Below the pieces are notes generated by a model, which was given only the letters and a program-made list of their open reading frames with translations, searched no databases and had not been told where the DNA came from. DNA of 64,000 nt from Zanthoxylum bungeanum (lineage: Eukaryota; Streptophyta; Magnoliopsida; Sapindales; Rutaceae), in contig SKCR01026809.1 in the NCBI GenBank assembly GCA_019454045.1, positions 1-64,000 of the forward strand. Direction: 5' to 3'. This document shows, one piece after another, positions 13,690 to 25,516 of the stretch. How positions within the stretch are numbered: the first letter of the stretch is position 1; every line of letters starts with the position of its first letter. The position numbers were made by a program, and so were the translations under genes.

Positions 13690-14362
13690 CATTCCCAATG
13701 ATTAGGATGTCATCAACATACAGGACTAAAAATACGACCATGCTCCCACTGGCCTTCTGATACACACAGGATTCTTCCGAATTCTTTAGAAAACCAGACG
13801 ATCTGATAATCTCGTCGAATCGAAGATTCCACTTCGTGAAGCTTGTTTAAGTCCATAAATGGACTTCTTAAGCTTACATACCATACCCGAGGTTTGCGCT
13901 GGATGTGAAACCTTCCGGCTGTTCCATATAGATTTCTTCATCAAGAAATCCATTTAGAAAAGCCGTTTTGACATCCATTTGCCAAATCTCGTAGTCATGA
14001 TACGCAGCTATAGAAAGCAAAATCCGGATAGACTTAAGCATTGCTACCGGCGAAAAAGTTTCATCGTAGTCGACGCCAGGTCGCTGCGTGTAACCTTTTG
14101 CTACCAGTCGGGCCTTGTAAGTTTCAACCTTACCGTCAGGCCCCCGCTTCCTTTTGTAAACCCATTTACAACCGATAGGAACAATTCCTTCGGGAAGCGG
14201 AATCAAGTCCCAAACTTGATTTTCATGCATTGAGTCTATCTCGGATTTCATGGCACTTTTCCATTTCACGGAGTCGATGTCCAACATCGATTCTCTATAG
14301 GTGAAAGGATCTGTCTCTTCAACTAAGAGAACATCCAGACTCTTTTCTTGTATCAAATACAA
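13690..14362 (-). pseudogene. A: reverse transcriptase (Ty1/copia), broken
   Basis: The ORF 14362-13874 (162 codons) contains GCKWVYKRKRGPDGKVE, KARLVAKGYTQ, ETFSPVAMLKSIR and IWQMDVKTAFLNG, the conserved N-terminal blocks of copia reverse transcriptase. The YVDD catalytic box lies further on at 13709-13720 in another frame. The enzyme copies element RNA into DNA inside the virus-like particle. Frame breaks around 13870 and 13460 separate it from the rest, and it is nearly collinear with G's reverse transcriptase. Confidence 0.92.
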
Positions 14363-14656
14363 GCGTTCAGGAGGTCTAGATACCTTTCCGACCTACGGAG
14401 AGTGTGTGTTGAAGGTCCTCATCTACTTGAACTTCAGGTTCCTCCGTTGGCTCGTTGTTTTCAGGTTGGACTTCATCAAGCTCAACCTGTCTATGATCAC
14501 CTCCTTCTGACAATAATTCTACTTCTAGAAATTTTGCGAAGCGAGCTATGAACACATTTTGATGCTCGGTATCATAGAACAGATATCCCCTCGTGTTCGA
14601 GGGATATCCAACAAACCTAAACTTTTGCCCTCGAGGCGAAAGCTTACTTTGCTGAG
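14363..14656 (-). pseudogene. A: linker between integrase and reverse transcriptase
   Basis: In G the corresponding stretch encodes the integrase tail (KYRFIGYP, VFVARNATFLE) and an acidic linker rich in Glu and Pro. Here the minus strand shows only broken pieces of the same, such as the RFVGYPSNTRG region near 14590-14630. No continuous frame remains. Confidence 0.6.
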
Positions 14657-15795
14657 TTACCCTGACATAGGCATGACAACCCCAACCTTAATATAATTAA
14701 GATTCGGTCTCCTACCGAACCATATCTGATACGGTGTCGTAGGAACAGCCTTTGAAGGAATCTTATTCAAAAGATGTGCGGCTGTTAAGAGACAGTAGCC
14801 CCATAAGTAATATGGCAAATCTGTGAAACTCAACATCGATCGGACCATATCCAATAAAGTCCGATTTCTCCTTTCAGATACACCATTGTGTTGTGGTGTA
14901 CCTGGAGGAGTATATTGAGCGAGAATCCCATTCTCCTTCATATAATCCATGAACTCACCACTCATATATTCGCCGCCTCGATCTGATCGAAGGCATTTAT
15001 ATATTTATTTACCTGTTTTTCTATTCGATTTCGGAACTCTTTGAACTTTTCAAAGGTTTCCGATTTATGTCGCATCAAATACACATAACCGTACCGTGAC
15101 AAATCATCGGTAAAGGTAACGAAGCACGAATAACCACTGTGAGCAGTTTGACTTAGTGGACCACATACATCAGAATGTACGAGTTCCAGTAAGTTTGTGG
15201 CGCGGTGTCCAACACCAGAAAATGGGGCTTTGGTCATCTTACCCTGAATACAGGATTCACAAGTTGGATAGGACTCAATGGTAAGATCTGATATTAAACC
15301 ATTCCTAACCAATTGGGTAAGGCGTTTAACGCCAATGTGACCAAGTCTCATATGCCAAAGTTCAGTATTATTAATTACAGGTAAACTACGTTTATTAACT
15401 CCAGTATTTAATATATCTTTTGAAGTTTGCAATGTGTAATGACCATGCTGGTTTGGACAACTAAGGATCTGAATATTATTTTTATCATATAAATACAAAG
15501 AACTATTCTTAATATTAATACAATAGCCTTCTGTATCTAATACAAAAAGTGATATAATATTAGCGACACATCCTGGTACAAAATGACAGTCATATAACAA
15601 AAGTGTCCCATTCGGCAATGAGATCTCGCATACTCCCACTGCAACTGCATCCAAAGAGTCTCCACTCCCGAACCGCAACTGCATCTCTCCTGGCTTCAGC
15701 CTCCTACTTTCCTTCAACACCTGCAACGAATTGCAAATGTGAATGGGACAAGCAGAATCTAAAATCCAGCTGGATGTAACGGCTTCACAAGCCAA
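14657..15795 (-). pseudogene. A: protease and integrase (Ty1/copia), one frameshift
   Basis: The ORF 15795-14962 (277 codons) holds the aspartic protease motif WILDSACPIHIC near its N-terminus. It then has the GAG-pre-integrase zinc-binding block (ELWHMRLGHIG, later CESCIQGKMTKAPF) and the start of the integrase core (LVHSDVCGP, FVTFTDDLSRYGYV). A frameshift near 14965-15010 leads to a second piece, 14965-14657, with PPGTPQHNGVSERRNRTLLD, which carries the catalytic Glu. The central Asp region falls at the break. Integrase inserts the cDNA; this copy cannot make it intact unless the shift is an assembly error. Confidence 0.92.
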
Positions 15796-15829
15796 AGAAA
15801 ATCAATAACTGGAAAAATAAAAGTACCTG

Positions 15830-16673
15830 ATGTAGAAGCTCTGTCTCTCCTCAGCTGGGCAATGTAATCTGGACAGTTCCTCTTCCAGTGCCCGACCTTG
15901 CCGCAGTGGTGGCATTTGTCTTCAGCAGCCTTTTGGGCTTAGCTATCTTCGCCTGTTGTTGAGGACCGAAGGCCTTCTTCTTCTTCCTTTCTTCTTCTTT
16001 CCCTTGGACATTCCTTGGGAAGAAGCAGAGAGAGAAGTAGATCTAGGTGGGCGAGTCGGTACTCCCTTCTTCGGATCCTCTTCTGCCGTGAGCAACATCC
16101 TATGTAGCTCCTGGTAGGTGCAGACTGTCCCGTGCATGTTGAAGTACATCACAAACTGGCGGAATGAAGCTGGCAGAGAACCAAGAATGACACTCCTACC
16201 GAGAATGTCATTCAGGATGAGATTATGTTGCCTCAATTGATCGATCAAATCGATCATTTGAAGAACATGTGGGCTAACACTTTGCCCCTCATCCAGACGC
16301 GCATGGAACAGTTCCATGTCGACCTTGTGAACAATAACTGTTCCTGGTTCTCGAACGATTGTCTTAATCGCGTTATCATACTATAGGAATCTGATGTTCC
16401 ATAGTATTGTTGCTTGAGTTTCGGAGAGAGCGAACTAAGGATGTATGATTTAACCCTTAAATCATCATTCTTCCAAGCTTCAAAAACTTGGCGTTCCTCC
16501 TCCGAAGCATCCTCACCCACTGCAAGGGGTAAAGGACCCTCAAGAACATAACCCAACTTTTCGGAATCGAGGACAATCCTCAAATCCAATTCCCAGTCTG
16601 CAAAGTTCTCAGCGCCTTTCAGTTTGTTCGCATCTAACATACGCGCAAACTGGTTTGTGGATTGACCCGCCAT
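15830..16673 (-). pseudogene. A: gag capsid and nucleocapsid, frameshifted
   Basis: The start MAGQSTNQFARMLDANKLKG at 16673 opens a typical copia gag, with WELDLRIVLDSEKLGYVLEG following. The first frame ends near 16254. The second (16317-15943) continues with DLIDQLRQHNLILND and a Lys/Arg-rich tail. The nucleocapsid zinc knuckle CHHCGKVGHWKRNC is encoded around 15845-15925 in yet another frame. Gag forms the particle and binds element RNA. At least two frame breaks inactivate this copy. Confidence 0.88.
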
Positions 16674-17418
16674 CGCAAATCTATCATATAGATCACGAAA
16701 AACGGTTAGCAGAAATTAAGCAGTTTCATATAATATCAAAAGCATAAACTAGATCATGGATTTTTAATCTAATATGCCCCTCCCACTAAATCATGCAATA
16801 CTGTAATCCCAAAACAGAATACAAATATTTAATAATTAAATTAAATATAAATAGTGAAAGGTGGATCCCGTGAATATATTTCAGCTCACAGCAGAGGCAC
16901 GGTCTCGCCTACGTATATTCATCAGGTAGACAACTCATTTGTCAATCACTCAAAAGTGACTCCTAAATATCCGGTCCTGGCCGTTTCTCGTTGTCGCTGC
17001 GAAGGCAGGCCCACAAGGAGACGTACCAAGGTAATACTCGTCAATGATAAACTCAAGTTACTTACGTAATCCTGACAGCTAGGGCACGTTCAGAATTCAG
17101 CTTTTACTTGAATTTATTAGTATCAGATATACATCCGGTATGAATAAATCTTTATCGGCTACACCCTCACAGCAGAGGCACGGTCTCGGATGTAGTCACA
17201 AAGAAGTGTTCATAAACCGTATTGACAAGACGGACCATATAACATGCATCAAATACATAATTACATTAAAACCTTATTATTAGGGATTTTCCGCTAAGTG
17301 TCATACACCCTAAATCTAACCAGTTTAGATCCTAATAAGCATGCACAAAGTCAAGAAAACATGATTAAACATTGATTCAATGAAGGCTAATCATATTAGG
17401 TGGCCTAGAATCAGACTC
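16674..17418 (-). mobile_element. A: untranslated leader between primer site and gag
   Basis: About 745 bp with no protein. A 20-base stretch, CACAGCAGAGGCACGGTCTC on the plus strand, occurs twice (near 16889 and 17169), so the leader contains an internal direct repeat. One copy is also visible in the left unit near 246. Confidence 0.75.
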
Positions 17419-17430
17419 GCTCTGATACCA
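17419..17430 (-). other. Primer-binding site (initiator Met-tRNA), A
   Basis: The minus strand reads TGGTATCAGAGC, a perfect match to the Met-tRNA 3' end, three bases from the LTR start at 17434. Confidence 0.92.
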
Positions 17431-17433
17431 TTT

Positions 17434-19840
17434 TGAAGGGGTTTTATACGGGTGAATCCGGTAACGCAGCGGAAGCGGTGAAAATCCGATTTTCAGATTT
17501 CAAAACTTTTTCTCGGATAAATTAAATAAACATATTTATTTAATATTCCAATAATCAAATTATGAAATAAAATTTCAAATGAATCAAATTCAAGTGAAAT
17601 TACCAAATTACCCTTTATTGGTATTTTGTCCATTTTAGTCCGAAATTGATCCAATCAATTTTGAATGATTCTAAATCATTTCTAAGATGAACTTATCATG
17701 TTCAAAACATCAAAACACCATAAGCCACAAAAATCCCAAAAATCCCTCACAATGCCGTGAGCCACATTTGGTGGCATTATTGACCATTTGGTCATTTCAT
17801 GCTTCAAAACTCATCTTAATGAAATCCAATCAACATGAAACTTTGCATGCATCTTATACACACATAAATACACAACATATATGAAAACCCCCAAATTTGG
17901 AATTAGTTAGAAACCCTAATTTTTTCAATTTCCACAAATTGGACAAATTAGGCTAATTACATTAAATCAAATGTTTCAATCATCAATCTTTCATCCAATT
18001 CAAGTCTCAACACAATGAAACAACTCAAGATCAAATCTAGGTCATTTAAGAGTGGGTCAAAAACTCTAGAATAGCAACATGGTTTCATAAACCTTAAAAG
18101 AATACATATAACTACAATAGTTACATCCTTTCTTCACCATACATGCTCAACACTTCATTCAAACTTCCATCAACAAAAACACAAAGAAATAAAGAAAGAA
18201 ATTATCTAAGAACAACATATGTTGAAGCCTAGAACCTAAGGAACATATTCCTCTCTAATAGTAAGTTTGAAAAATTACTAAATTCCAAGCTTTTTCTTGA
18301 TAAGTCTTTATTCTCTCAAGCTTTCAAAGTTTCTTCAATGGAGTTTGTTTGTATAAAGTGTATTAGGTTAAGTGAAATGAAAAATGAAAAAATAATTTAT
18401 ACTTGCCAAAAATATGTCTTGGCCGAAAATGCAAGACCAAATGCAAGAAATTGTAATTTCAATTTCATTTCAATAATCATTTAATCAACTTGCACAAATA
18501 TCATATAAAACTACTTTATTAGATATTTATTTAAAGTCAACAAAGGCAACTAATGTCATTTAATTAATATCCTAAAGTAAAATATTATATTTTAATTAAT
18601 TTAATCATTTAACAATTAAATAATTAATTAATTAATCAAATACAAATATATTAAATATATGTATAATATTTACATTAAATATTAAAAACATATATTCATT
18701 TAGGAAATAAGTCAAATATCTCATTTTGACTATTAATTAATGTGTATTTAAATTAATCAAGTATTAAATGTAAATACACAATAATTACGTAAATGACTAT
18801 CCAGTCCCTTTTGCACGTATCTTGCGTTTAACCTTTAAACGACTTTATAAATAATCAATATTATTTATTTATGTTGCTCTAGTGCTCTACGAGTATGTTT
18901 CATTATTGAGACTCTCTAGGTTCAGGTATATCCGTCACGAAATCAATTTCATGTCCATAATCTATCCACCCGTAGATTATGACGATCACGGATAATCTAG
19001 CTAAACCATACAGATCGAGGTCATGGCAAATGTATAATTCCTCCGTCACAGGTATCCGGATAAATCCCAGAGATATAGATGTAAACGTCAAATCTCTATC
19101 GGGACTATCCAGTCGACTATTCTATTAGCAATCTAAAAAAGAATGTTTAGAACTAGCTTCTAAACTTACCACGGGCCATGGTTTTATCTGATTGCTAATC
19201 ATATGGACTACCTATGCTCTGGTACACAGAACTGACGGATCCTATCTTGATACACATAGGACACCCTGAGGATCTATCTACACCCAACGAACAGGCGGAG
19301 GTCTGATCTTAATAGATCGGTGACGTGACTGCCATCTAAGTGTAGAAGATGTCTCATGTGCCCACAATGGCATCTCAAGTCTAAGAATCACAAGTGCTAC
19401 TCAACCCAAGAAGATTCTTATTGACGCTGGTGTACCATCCATTAAGAATCTTCGGTGAGTCGTTCAGTGTTTATCCGCTATAAACACCCACACGTCTATA
19501 CTAGTCTCCAAGACTTATGGTTCATTGAGAAACCATTGGAATCATATATTCCAGTATACGACATGTACCGGTCTCAACGGGTTTACTATACTGACCAAGT
19601 AGTGTAAACCTTGACCAGGAACTGTCTGAGAATGACAACGTCATGATACGACTCAATGTCCGTTGCGACGCTTTTGCAACTGTACCATGACTAATCATTC
19701 TAAGGTCATTACGTCTTTACCATATAAAAGAATAGATTATATTATAGAAACTGCATATATTATTACTGATAATAACGTTTTACAGAAGTATTTAACAAAA
19801 ATACAACCGGGAATTGGCGCTCTGAGCACCAACCCCTACA
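17434..19840 (-). mobile_element. 5' LTR of A
   Basis: This 2407-bp LTR opens TGAAGGGG and ends CCCCTACA on the plus strand. It is the uninterrupted version of the shared LTR at 509-12724 and shows the empty site for B. A diverged relative occurs at 60804-62928. Beyond 19840 the sequence switches directly to the gag region of element C. Confidence 0.9.
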
Positions 19841-21451
19841 GTTTCAACACTCCAGAAGCCTTTGGCCAAGCCTTGGCCTTCTAGAATATTGAAGTAAGTT
19901 GCGCCTTGCGTTACTTGCCTAATTGCAAACTTTGACTTTATCTCCTTGAGAATAGTCATTAACTCTCCAAGAGTTATTATGCAATTTCAGTACTTCAAAA
20001 ATCTAAGGATAGATTCTTTGAAGATCCTTCAATTTCATTAACATACTTTAAGGATCTAATCCTTAGTTCTGATTCAGAAATTAAGGAGTACTGCGACAAG
20101 CTTAATGGATTAAGCACTAAAGTTGTCATTACATAAATCTTCCAAAGATTATGCTCTACTATTTGCTTAATTCCAGGCTTAGGCCTAATATGTTATTTAA
20201 TCAAATAAAGTAACTTATTATTTTTCCAGGACCATCCTGAAATATTCCCAATTTGAAAATTAAACCATTTAAATACATTTTCCCTAGGATTATGTTTTAA
20301 ATGTCAATCTTTCAATTTTATCTTGATTTTAATAGTCCAACTATTTAATCAACGATTTAGGTACTATTTATTATAATGATTACAATAGTCCAACTATTAA
20401 TCAACTATAATATAATAGATTAAAATCAATTATATTGATTACTATAATCCAATTATAAAATCAACTATAAATGAATAGTTTGAATTTAGTCCAACTATTT
20501 ATTAAAACAACAATTTAAATATTAGTCCAACTAACATTTAATTTATATGACGAATGATATTTGTTTTGAGCGCCTATGGCAAGTAATTAAACTAGTATTG
20601 CAAATTCAATTCTTGCCTCCCACTATTTTTCGGCGAGCCTCTAACCCTCTGTCGAGTACTCGGGAAACCACGTTTCCTAGTGGGCTAGGATCCCGTTAAA
20701 TATCACACAATCTTGACTTTGGCCAACAAATTACATGATAATTAACTAGGTAGATCTCTAAGATCGATTGGATCCAATCCAATTCCTAGATCCGGTAGGG
20801 GGACATCCAAGTCCAAAACATATATCTTATATATGCCAATACATCCAATGTATTACATAACATTTTCCCTCTGAATCAACTAAGCATTGTCTTTGGCACA
20901 ACAAACTTAGTGATCCCAGTTAAGCACGACCCATTGACCATGGAAAGCTTCGTAATCAATGTCGATGGACAAGAAGTGGTCTTGACTTTGGCCAACAAAC
21001 CACAACTTGGACAAGACACTGATATGGAACAAAGCTCTCGTGATTCAAACACATCCTCGACGGACAAAGGTCTTGACTTTGGCCAACAAGCCAATGCCAC
21101 TCTCGGATCTTGAGTGAGAATCACTCAATGGAAGGAAAGACGCTTAATATTTAGCGAGGGTTTTTCGCGTGCAAATTGGCAACCAATTTATTATCTTTGT
21201 TAAGGTCTCATCATCATACACCCTTAAGCATGCATTCTAAACACATAATAAAGCGCGTATGAAAAATAATAATGATATGCGGATGGATACTTTACACATT
21301 GATCATAGATCAAATCTCTCTCTTTCTCTCTCCCGCTATCACATGTATTTACTTCTACCCGTTACACTATACTTCTAAAGAAACCTCATTTACATTGAGG
21401 GGAATATGTGAGAAGAGAATACAAAGAATAAAGAGGTATAAGGCTGGACAC
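19841..21451 (-). mobile_element. Element C internal, part 1 (gag region and leader)
   Basis: The sequence aligns with 55862-57480 of E and with 6590-8100 of B, so it is the gag-to-leader part of the same copia family on the minus strand. No intact gag ORF remains. The CTTGACTTTGGCCAACAA motif occurs at 20712, 20981 and 21072. It breaks at 21451, where D is inserted, and resumes at 51312. Everything 3' of gag lies left of the A array, outside the window. Confidence 0.8.
21447..21451. repeat. Target-site duplication of D (left copy)
   Basis: GACAC before the TGTAACATCC terminus. The same five bases occur at 51312-51316 after the GGTCGTTACA terminus. Confidence 0.92.
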
Positions 21452-21933
21452 TGTAACATCCCCGATCTGGGGGATGTTACTGGCAGGGGATAGCAGTACT
21501 AACCCCATAAGCCACTGACCAACTGATTGTGTTCTGAACTATATGAATGCCATGTTATATATGAAGACTAAATCGACATAGAATACTTTTATAACTCATA
21601 AATGCATACTTAGAAATACTTCTTTTACAATACTTTAATAGACACTTATAATGACTACCATAACACTAATGCATTCAAATACTTTAACTTTGTACTTGAC
21701 TCTTATGCTTGTGACTCTGTACTGGTGGACTCCATCCCTAGTGACTGCATCAGTATCCGTCCTCCCGAGCTTGTCCTCCTGAAATCCCTACAAAACAGAT
21801 AAAACTGGAGGGGGTTAGATCGTCATACGACCTAAGTGAGTGGACTAAAAACTGAAAACTGATAAAAAATCTTTTAGCTTTAAAATCATGTTTTCAAAAC
21901 ATCTTTACATGAAAACTTTGTATTTCGGAAAAC
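21452..21933 (-). mobile_element. 3' LTR of D, part 1
   Basis: The stretch is nearly identical to 47312-47793. It breaks at GGAAAAC, where F is inserted, and continues at 41445. It contains no coding sequence. Confidence 0.9.
21929..21933. repeat. Target-site duplication of F (left copy)
   Basis: AAAAC before F's TGATGAGTGG terminus, repeated at 41445-41449. The unoccupied site is visible in D's other LTR near 47790 as GGAAAACTGC. Confidence 0.92.
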
Positions 21934-22243
21934 TGATGAGTGGTATTTATACCACTATTTCCCACTCATTTAACCTAATGTTTTGTATTGTTTCTCGAGA
22001 TTTATGAACGTTTTGAAGTGTTTTGTTGTTATTTTGCAGATAAATAAAGTTTGGACAGCACTGGAGGCAATTTGGGGCAAATCCGGACAAAAATGCACCA
22101 ACTGGAATATTTCAGTCTTCAGCGCGTCGCGCCGCGCATATCTTCGGCGTCGCGACTCCCAGCCTGCGCCGAAGTTGCTAAAATGCGCCGGGTCCACAAA
22201 ATCAGAATCTGAGAAAAGTTGACTTTGCTAACGTGCGCCGTGC

Positions 22244-22579
22244 CACGTGTCACCATCACAACGGAGATGCTAAAATGCGCCGTGCCACGTGTCGAAATCT
22301 CATTGCTCGGACGGCCACCGCCCAACGTGTCATGCCACGTGTCGCCACATCATCGTCCACATCAGCAGCCATGTCAGCAAGTCAACCGAGTCAACATGCC
22401 ACGTCATCATAAGCCAATCACAGCGTGACACGTGTCGAAATCTCATTGCTCGGACGGCCGCAGCCCCACGTGTCGCCACGTCGCCTTCCACATCATCAGC
22501 ATGACGCAAGCAATGACGTCATGAACAGTGCCACGTCAGCGGATCAAATCTGAGTCAACTTATCAGCAAGTGACACGTG
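22244..22579 (+). promoter_or_regulatory. Cluster of six G-box/ABRE motifs in F's U3
   Basis: CACGTGTC occurs at 22244, 22286, 22336, 22429, 22467 and 22574, ending about 60 bp before the TATA box. Two of them lie in a duplicated block that begins CACGTGTCGAAATCTCATTG (22286 and 22429). ACGTGTC fits the plant ABA-response element ACGTGKC, bound by bZIP factors; G-boxes can also bind bHLH factors. The 3' LTR keeps all six. Stress or ABA control is an inference from the motifs. Confidence 0.7.
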
Positions 22580-22640
22580 TCACTGTAGCGCACGGCGCGA
22601 CGCGCAGCCAGCGTCGCGACGCGCGCACCCAATCCGCGCC

Positions 22641-22649
22641 TATAAATAG
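22641..22649 (+). promoter_or_regulatory. TATA box of F LTR promoter
   Basis: TATAAATAG in a CG-rich context, followed about 70 bp later by a CT-rich stretch. It occurs identically in the 3' LTR at 40003-40011. Transcription would be expected to start about 30 bp downstream, giving the RNA for all F ORFs. Confidence 0.75.
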
Positions 22650-22969
22650 AGCGCGATGGTTTCAGTTTTTGTTGTATACCATTTCCTCTCCCAAATCCTA
22701 TGTAATTAGGGAGTTTCTCTCTCTCTAAGTTCTTTTTATATTTAGTTTTTGTAATTTTTAACTAAGTTCTGTAATAATAATAATTTATTTTCTTTATTTT
22801 ACAGTTTTTACTACTCATTATGAGGAGGTAACTTCCTTCTGTTAAGGTAAAAGGTAATTCTTTTACTATTACTTCTTAGATTATTCTCCCATAATTATAA
22901 TATTCAAGTTTTAAATTGACTTAATCAGGATAAACCGCCAGATTGGTCGGTGGGTAATAAAATTCATAT

Positions 22970-23177
22970 TCCGCCTTTATGGCTGGTTTATTTTAAATTC
23001 CGCCTTTATGGCTGGTTTATTTTAAATTCCGCCTTTATGGCTGGTTTATTTTCATTCAGCCTATAGGCTGGTTATTTTGATTCCGCCTTTAGGGCTGGTT
23101 GTTTTTAAAATGATTCCGCCTTTATGGCTGGTTGTTTTTAAACTAATTAAATCAAAATACCGCCTATATGGCTGGAT
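22970..23177 (+). repeat. Tandem repeat in F LTR (ATTCCGCCTTTATGGCTGGT unit)
   Basis: About seven imperfect copies of a roughly 25-32-bp unit built around CCGCCTTTATGGCTGG. The matching array in the 3' LTR is at about 40324-40538, with slightly different spacing. It lies downstream of the predicted start, so it would be part of the transcript. Confidence 0.85.
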
Positions 23178-24088
23178 GAAAATGTTTTGCAAAGCTTATA
23201 TTATATTATGGGAGAAATCTAATTAGTATATAGTAGGAAGTAATTCCTTTTTACCTTAGCAATTTTTATTAATTCATTTTCAGCATTTATTTTACTGCAT
23301 TTACTTTATGCAATTTTATTTAAAGTCTTTTAAGTTTTTAGCCCTAATTATGTGTCGTAGCTAAGTTAGTTATCTAGGGTTGTGATGAATTTCAATTAAC
23401 TGGTTTATAAGGGTTAGATTATAGTTTGGGTAAATTAAAGATTTATTTATTGAGTCTTAATCTTAAAGCTCTTTAATTAACTGGCATTATTAAACTGATT
23501 AGGTAAACTTAAAAATGAACTAGACATAGGGATTTTAAGTTTAAGACCTTAGACTCAATAGCCCACGATCTTCCTTGAGGATAGATAACCCTTTAATAGA
23601 TTTCCTTACAGGATAGGAATATACCTGTAGGGCGGGGGTAGCCATAATTGGAACTTAGACTTAATGAATCCAGGTAATGTGTTGACATAGGAATATGGTT
23701 CAATTGGGTTATATTGGGTATTTGTAATTGACCATCGGAAGAGGCTTTTACATAAGTTAGTGTTCCAGGTTAATAAATTGATATTTTACCCAACTATAAG
23801 ATAACTACTTCACTTTTAAATAATATTGAAATAAATCACAACCCTGGATAGTTTTGAATATTGAATTTCCTTAAAATCTACTTTTAAGGAATTTTATTTA
23901 TTTGTCTTTAAATTTAGAATCGTCGTCATTCCAAATCAATCAAACAACTTGTTAGATACTGGTAATCATTTGGCCCAATAAATTGATAACAAAAAGGTTT
24001 TAAGTCCTCGTGGGATCGATACTTTTTATACTACTTGAACGATACGTACGCTTGCGTTATACGTGTGTGTTTACGCCGGTCAAGTTTT

Positions 24089-24106
24089 TGGCGCCGTTGC
24101 CGGGGA
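24089..24106 (+). other. Primer-binding site (tRNA-Asp) of F
   Basis: TGGCGCCGTTGCCGGGGA, complementary to the 3' end of tRNA-Asp, six bases after the LTR end. This primer is frequent in plant Athila/Tat gypsy elements. Confidence 0.88.
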
Positions 24107-24214
24107 CTTAGTTATCTTTTATTATTAGTTTAAGGGTTAGATACTTTTACTTGTATCTAATTTCTTTTTACTTATTGTTTTTGTTTTCTTGTATTTCAGA
24201 TTCTCAAGAAACTT

Positions 24215-25380
24215 CATGAGACGAACCAGAAGCTTGAATTCCAACCGCTTGACCCAGAAATTGAAAGAACTATCAGACAGTTGAGAAGGGAAAGGCGAGA
24301 AGGCCAGAAGCTTTAGTCAACATGGAACCTGAACCTTTGGAGGTTGCACCACTAATTCCCATTCGAGATAGAACCATTCCGGTGGTAGATGGCCTCATTT
24401 CGTGTATTGTACTTCCTCCTTTACCAGCAAATGCAGGTGATATCAAAACTTGCATTCAGATGATTCAGCAAACAGTTCAGTTTGGGGGAAATGCAACTGA
24501 AGATCCTAATGCCCACATCAGCAACTTCCTGGAAGTCTGCGGTACGTTCAATTACAACCGAGGAGCTGAAGAAGCTATGAGGTTGAGAGTTTTCCCATAT
24601 TCCCTGAAAGACAGAGCAAAAGCATGGCTACATTCACTACCAGCAGGATCAATCACAACCTGGAACACTCTTGCTACAAAATTCCTTGCAAAATACTTTC
24701 CACCAGCCAGAACTGCAAAGTTGAGAAATGACATCACATCCTTTGTACAGCAAGATTCAGAATCCTTGTACGAAGCTTGGGAGAGATACAAAGATTTGCT
24801 CCGGAAATGTCCTCACCATGAAATGCCAAAATGGCTTCAAGTCCAGACTTTCTACAATGGACTTTCTGGACTGATGAGACCACAATCGATGCTGCTGCTG
24901 GAGGAGCTTTAATGGCAAAAGGAGAAGATCAAACTTGGGACCTAATTGAAGAAATGGCCAACAACAACTCCTTGTGGCCAACAGAAAGAAGTCTGATTCA
25001 AAGAATTGCAGGAATATATGAAGTTGGAGCTAATACAGCAGTCAACACCAAGCTGGACCAGATATGTAAATTTATGGAGACTCTCAACACTCAAGCACCA
25101 CTGGATTCATAAGTTCACCATATGGAGGAGTACCAGAAAACCACAACAACATGCAGAGCGGTGAATTATGTCAACAATTTCAACAGACAGGGGAACAATC
25201 CATATTCCAACACCTACAACCCAGGGTGGAGAAATCATCCTATTTTTCATGGAGCAACATTCAGGGCACAGCAGAACTATCCACCACCTGGATTCCAGCA
25301 ACATAAACAAAGGCCAGACGCAGGCAAATGAATCCAGGAATGGCAGAAATGCTAGGCTCAATTAAGATATGAAGCCATGA
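24215..25380 (+). pseudogene. F: gag (Athila-type), frameshifted
   Basis: The N-terminal piece LDPEIERTIRQLRRE is read from about 24239 in one frame. A shift near 24300 leads into the main ORF 24322-24912 (196 codons), which holds the retrotransposon gag domain (residues about 88-182) with AKAWLHSLPAGSITTW and YEAWERYKDLLRKCPHH. A second shift near 24870 gives the IDAAAGGALMAK continuation to 25112. A last piece (25122-25331) has NPYSNTYNPGWRNHP, typical of the Athila gag tail. Gag forms the particle. The shifts are single-base and could be sequencing error. G lies 140 bp downstream. Confidence 0.88.
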
Positions 25381-25516
25381 TTCAGAGGCCAATCAGCTTC
25401 CCATCAAAGCACTGGAGAAATCAAATCGGACAACTGGCCAAGGATCAGAGCTAAAGACCGCCAGGAACCCTTCCTAGCAACACTGAACCAAATCCAAGGA
25501 ATTGGGGAAGGAGCAT
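25381..25516 (+). mobile_element. F: gag tail up to the G insertion
   Basis: The short stretch is rich in Asn, Gln and Pro codons in mixed frames and continues the gag C-terminus. It ends in GGAGCAT, where G is inserted. The sequence picks up again at 34975 with a frame encoding HAIMLKSGT, which resembles the Athila gag-protease junction motif AITLRSGK. Confidence 0.65.

Larger units (their letters stand above)
509..19840 (-). mobile_element. Element A: copia LTR retrotransposon, right unit of a tandem array
   Basis: The unit has 5' LTR 17434-19840, primer site 17419-17430, gag-pol 16673 to 12741, polypurine tract 12725-12738 and 3' LTR 509-12724, the last split by B. It reads on the minus strand. 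Its 3' LTR is also the 5' LTR of another A unit to the left, giving an internal-LTR-internal-LTR pattern. The array sits inside element C; the target-site duplication partner of GTTTC (19841-19845) would be outside the window. Confidence 0.88.
21934..24082 (+). mobile_element. 5' LTR of F
   Basis: The U3 part includes a GC-rich segment with six CACGTGTC motifs and a TATA box at 22641. Downstream are a tandem repeat (22970-23177) and the U5 end. The partner LTR is 39297-41444, differing by scattered substitutions and one- to three-base indels. A related but diverged LTR in reverse orientation starts at 63180. Confidence 0.93.

Noticed and set aside
20910..21113. 67-codon plus-strand ORF, also at 56937-57140
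   Set aside because: It is antisense to its element and open in only two of the three related copies. The shared DNA motif explains the similarity.
22119..22728. ORFs within F's LTR, duplicated at 39333-40087
   Set aside because: They lie in GC-rich U3 promoter sequence on both strands and shift between the two LTRs.
22970..23177. CRISPR-like array
   Set aside because: The repeat units are imperfect and contiguous with no unique spacers, and the genome is a plant nuclear genome.
24552..24981. Minus-strand ORFs in F's gag and similar ORFs opposite G's polyprotein (29124-29684)
   Set aside because: They are shadows of the gag and pol coding frames on the other strand.
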